NCBI GenBank assembly: GCA_938092195.1 | Contig: CALKHD010000201.1 | Span: forward strand, 1 to 39,189 | DNA from: an uncultured Flavobacteriales bacterium | Lineage (GTDB): Bacteria; Bacteroidota; Bacteroidia; Flavobacteriales_D; Sanyastnellaceae | DNA length: 39,189 bases | Direction: 5' to 3' | Shown: positions 38,005-39,189 of the stretch, piece after piece | How the letters are laid out: each line of letters starts with the position of its first letter | Position numbering within the stretch: the first letter of the stretch is position 1 | The notes under the pieces: model-generated | Databases searched by the model: none | What the model saw: the letters and a program-made list of their open reading frames with translations, nothing else | Told to the model about the DNA's origin: nothing | Made by a program: the position numbers and the translations under genes

Positions 38005-39189
38005 GTTTGCGGCGGATCTCGTCCATTTCACGCTTGTCGGACTCGATTTTTTTCTGAAGGTCAGCCATGATGGAAGCGGCACCATTTCCGGTGAAAATCC
38101 CCATGTTGTTTTCGTACTGAGCCACCCGCTTGCGGAGGCGGTCCATTTTGTCCCGCATGATGCGCTCCTCTTTGCGGGCCATGTGCTCGGCGCCTTCTCC
38201 TGACACCATGCTCTCGACCCGGCTTTTGTAAGCCTCTACAGAGCGCTCGCTCCTCTTGGCACCGAGGGCGTCGTATTTCACGTCCATGGCCGCGCGATAG
38301 CGGTCAACAATTTGTTCGAACACCCGTCGAGGGACGTGCCCACTTTCTGCCCATTTCTGGGAAAAGGCCTTCAAGGACTGCAAGTCTGTACCGTGGTTGC
38401 CTGAAAGCTCAAAAGCCTCGATTTCCTTGATCAAGGCTTCTTTCTTGTCTTGGTTGGCCTTGTGTTCTTTGTCTCGGTCGGCATATATGGCCTTGCGTGC
38501 AGTGAAGAATTTGTCGCAGGCACCGCGGAACTTTCTCCAAAGTTTGTTCTCATCTCGGGGTCCTGCTGAGCCCAAGTCCTTCCATTCTTTCTGAAGGGCA
38601 ATGAGCTTGTCAGAGGAGTTTTTCCAGTCCTGGCTTTCGGCCAGTCCAGCCGCTTCTTCGGCAATGGCCTGTTTGCGCTCTTTGACTTTCTGTTGAGCGG
38701 CGCGCACATCGGAGAAAGCGGCATCGCGCTTTTGGAAGAACAAATCACAGAGGCTTCGGAATTGCTCCCAAACCTCTTGGTCGTCCTTCCGCCCTGCAAA
38801 GCCAACCATTTTCCATTGCTTCTGAAAAGCCTTGACTTTTTCAGCTTGGGGAGGCCATGCTGCGGGGTCGGTGATTTCCTCTTCAATGAGCCCACGGACT
38901 TCTTCGACGATGGCCTGTTTGGCTTCGAGGTTTTTTTGGAATCCCTCGCGAATGGAATCATAGTGGGCTTTGACCTGGTCCAGTGCTGCTCGGGTGTGAC
39001 CAAAAAAGGTGTCGGCCAATTCTTGGTAGGTCTCCCTGGGGCTCGGCCCCACGTCAAACCACGCCTTCATGTAGCTCCTTGAGAGCATTTCCTTTTCCTT
39101 CAGGTCGGTGATGCCCGCCAATTCCGAAGCTTGAGCGATCAGCTCCTCTTTTTTCTTCAGGTTGATCTTCAGGTCATTGTCCTGAAGTT
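37961..39189 (-). CDS. DUF349 repeat protein, 5' end cut by window edge
   Basis: 408 codons are visible; the frame continues past base 39189 without a start (the Leu codon at 39121 is internal, preceded in frame by KKKEELIAQASEL). At least four DUF349 units of about 70-75 residues are seen, each with a W-x-x-x-G core followed by F and K-rich helices: AWFDVGPSPRETYQELADTF, QWKMVGFAGRKDDQEVWEQF, EWKDLGSAGPRDENKLWRKF and KWAESGHVPRRVFEQIVDRY. The C-terminus is a long coiled coil (SIMADLQKKIESDKREMDEI). Strongly helical and charged, probably cytosolic; the function of these proteins in Bacteroidota is not established. The 3' end overlaps the receiver gene by 44 bases. Confidence 0.9.
   Translation of the reverse strand, partial: LQDNDLKINLKKKEELIAQASELAGITDLKEKEMLSRSYMKAWFDVGPSPRETYQELADTFFGHTRAALDQVKAHYDSIREGFQKNLEAKQAIVEEVRGLIEEEITDPAAWPPQAEKVKAFQKQWKMVGFAGRKDDQEVWEQFRSLCDLFFQKRDAAFSDVRAAQQKVKERKQAIAEEAAGLAESQDWKNSSDKLIALQKEWKDLGSAGPRDENKLWRKFRGACDKFFTARKAIYADRDKEHKANQDKKEALIKEIEAFELSGNHGTDLQSLKAFSQKWAESGHVPRRVFEQIVDRYRAAMDVKYDALGAKRSERSVEAYKSRVESMVSGEGAEHMARKEERIMRDKMDRLRKRVAQYENNMGIFTGNGAASIMADLQKKIESDKREMDEIRRKLKMLRDARQSHQSD

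Noticed and set aside
39119..39121. TTG start for the DUF349 protein at 39121
   Set aside because: The frame continues upstream to the window edge with family-like sequence (KKKEELIAQASEL), so the gene is truncated by the window.

Overview
The window looks like a chromosomal segment of a GC-rich member of the Bacteroidota, most likely a marine Flavobacteriales-type lineage. I assign no genus, and the GC impression is by eye, not counted. The evidence is a type IX secretion C-terminal signal on a giant surface protein, blocks of CTDxxACNY calcium-type repeats, an RprXY-like two-component pair, a DnaG primase without zinc ligands, the yicC-gmk-nadD and prs-rplY-pth gene orders, and TAnnTTTG promoter boxes. 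Coding density is very high; no gene-free stretch exceeds about 200 bases.

Layout. 1-8511 (minus strand): one long run of tightly spaced genes. In transcription order they are a long-chain prenyl synthase, a MORN-type lipoprotein, a glucosaminidase, homogentisate dioxygenase, 4-hydroxyphenylpyruvate dioxygenase, a fused double-ATPase ABC protein, an enoyl-CoA hydratase, dUTPase and a sugar-phosphate nucleotidyltransferase that leaves the window. 8575-10710 (plus): yicC, gmk, nadD. 10733-12886 (minus): prs, rplY, pth. 12957-17075 (plus): histidine kinase, response regulator, dnaG. 17076-18800 (minus): recJ. 18901-19863 (plus): a Cys-rich DCGG-repeat lipoprotein, convergent with an OmpA-type lipoprotein (19864-20814, minus) and an ALDH8-like aldehyde dehydrogenase. 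22442-22515: tRNA-Gln(TTG). 22588-33803 (minus): an accessory surface region with a YadA-head-like repeat protein and a 3313-residue multidomain T9SS cargo protein. 33976-39189: leuS, a polysaccharide deacetylase, a lone receiver protein and a truncated DUF349 protein.

How the genes work together. hppD and hmgA form the core of tyrosine degradation through homogentisate, and the ALDH suggests a link to tryptophan or aromatic-ring catabolism. The prenyl synthase, glucosaminidase, lipoproteins, OmpA protein and deacetylase serve the envelope and quinone pool. dnaG, recJ, dut, gmk, prs and nadD serve replication and nucleotide supply.

The least ordinary part is 22.6-33.8 kb. The giant protein carries 14 CTDxxACNY units in three blocks, two copies of one about 108-residue domain between them, and 18 HYR/Ig-like repeats bracketed by two copies of another unassigned domain. 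Its neighbour carries 13 consecutive 14-residue head repeats with a higher-order duplication and no visible outer-membrane anchor.
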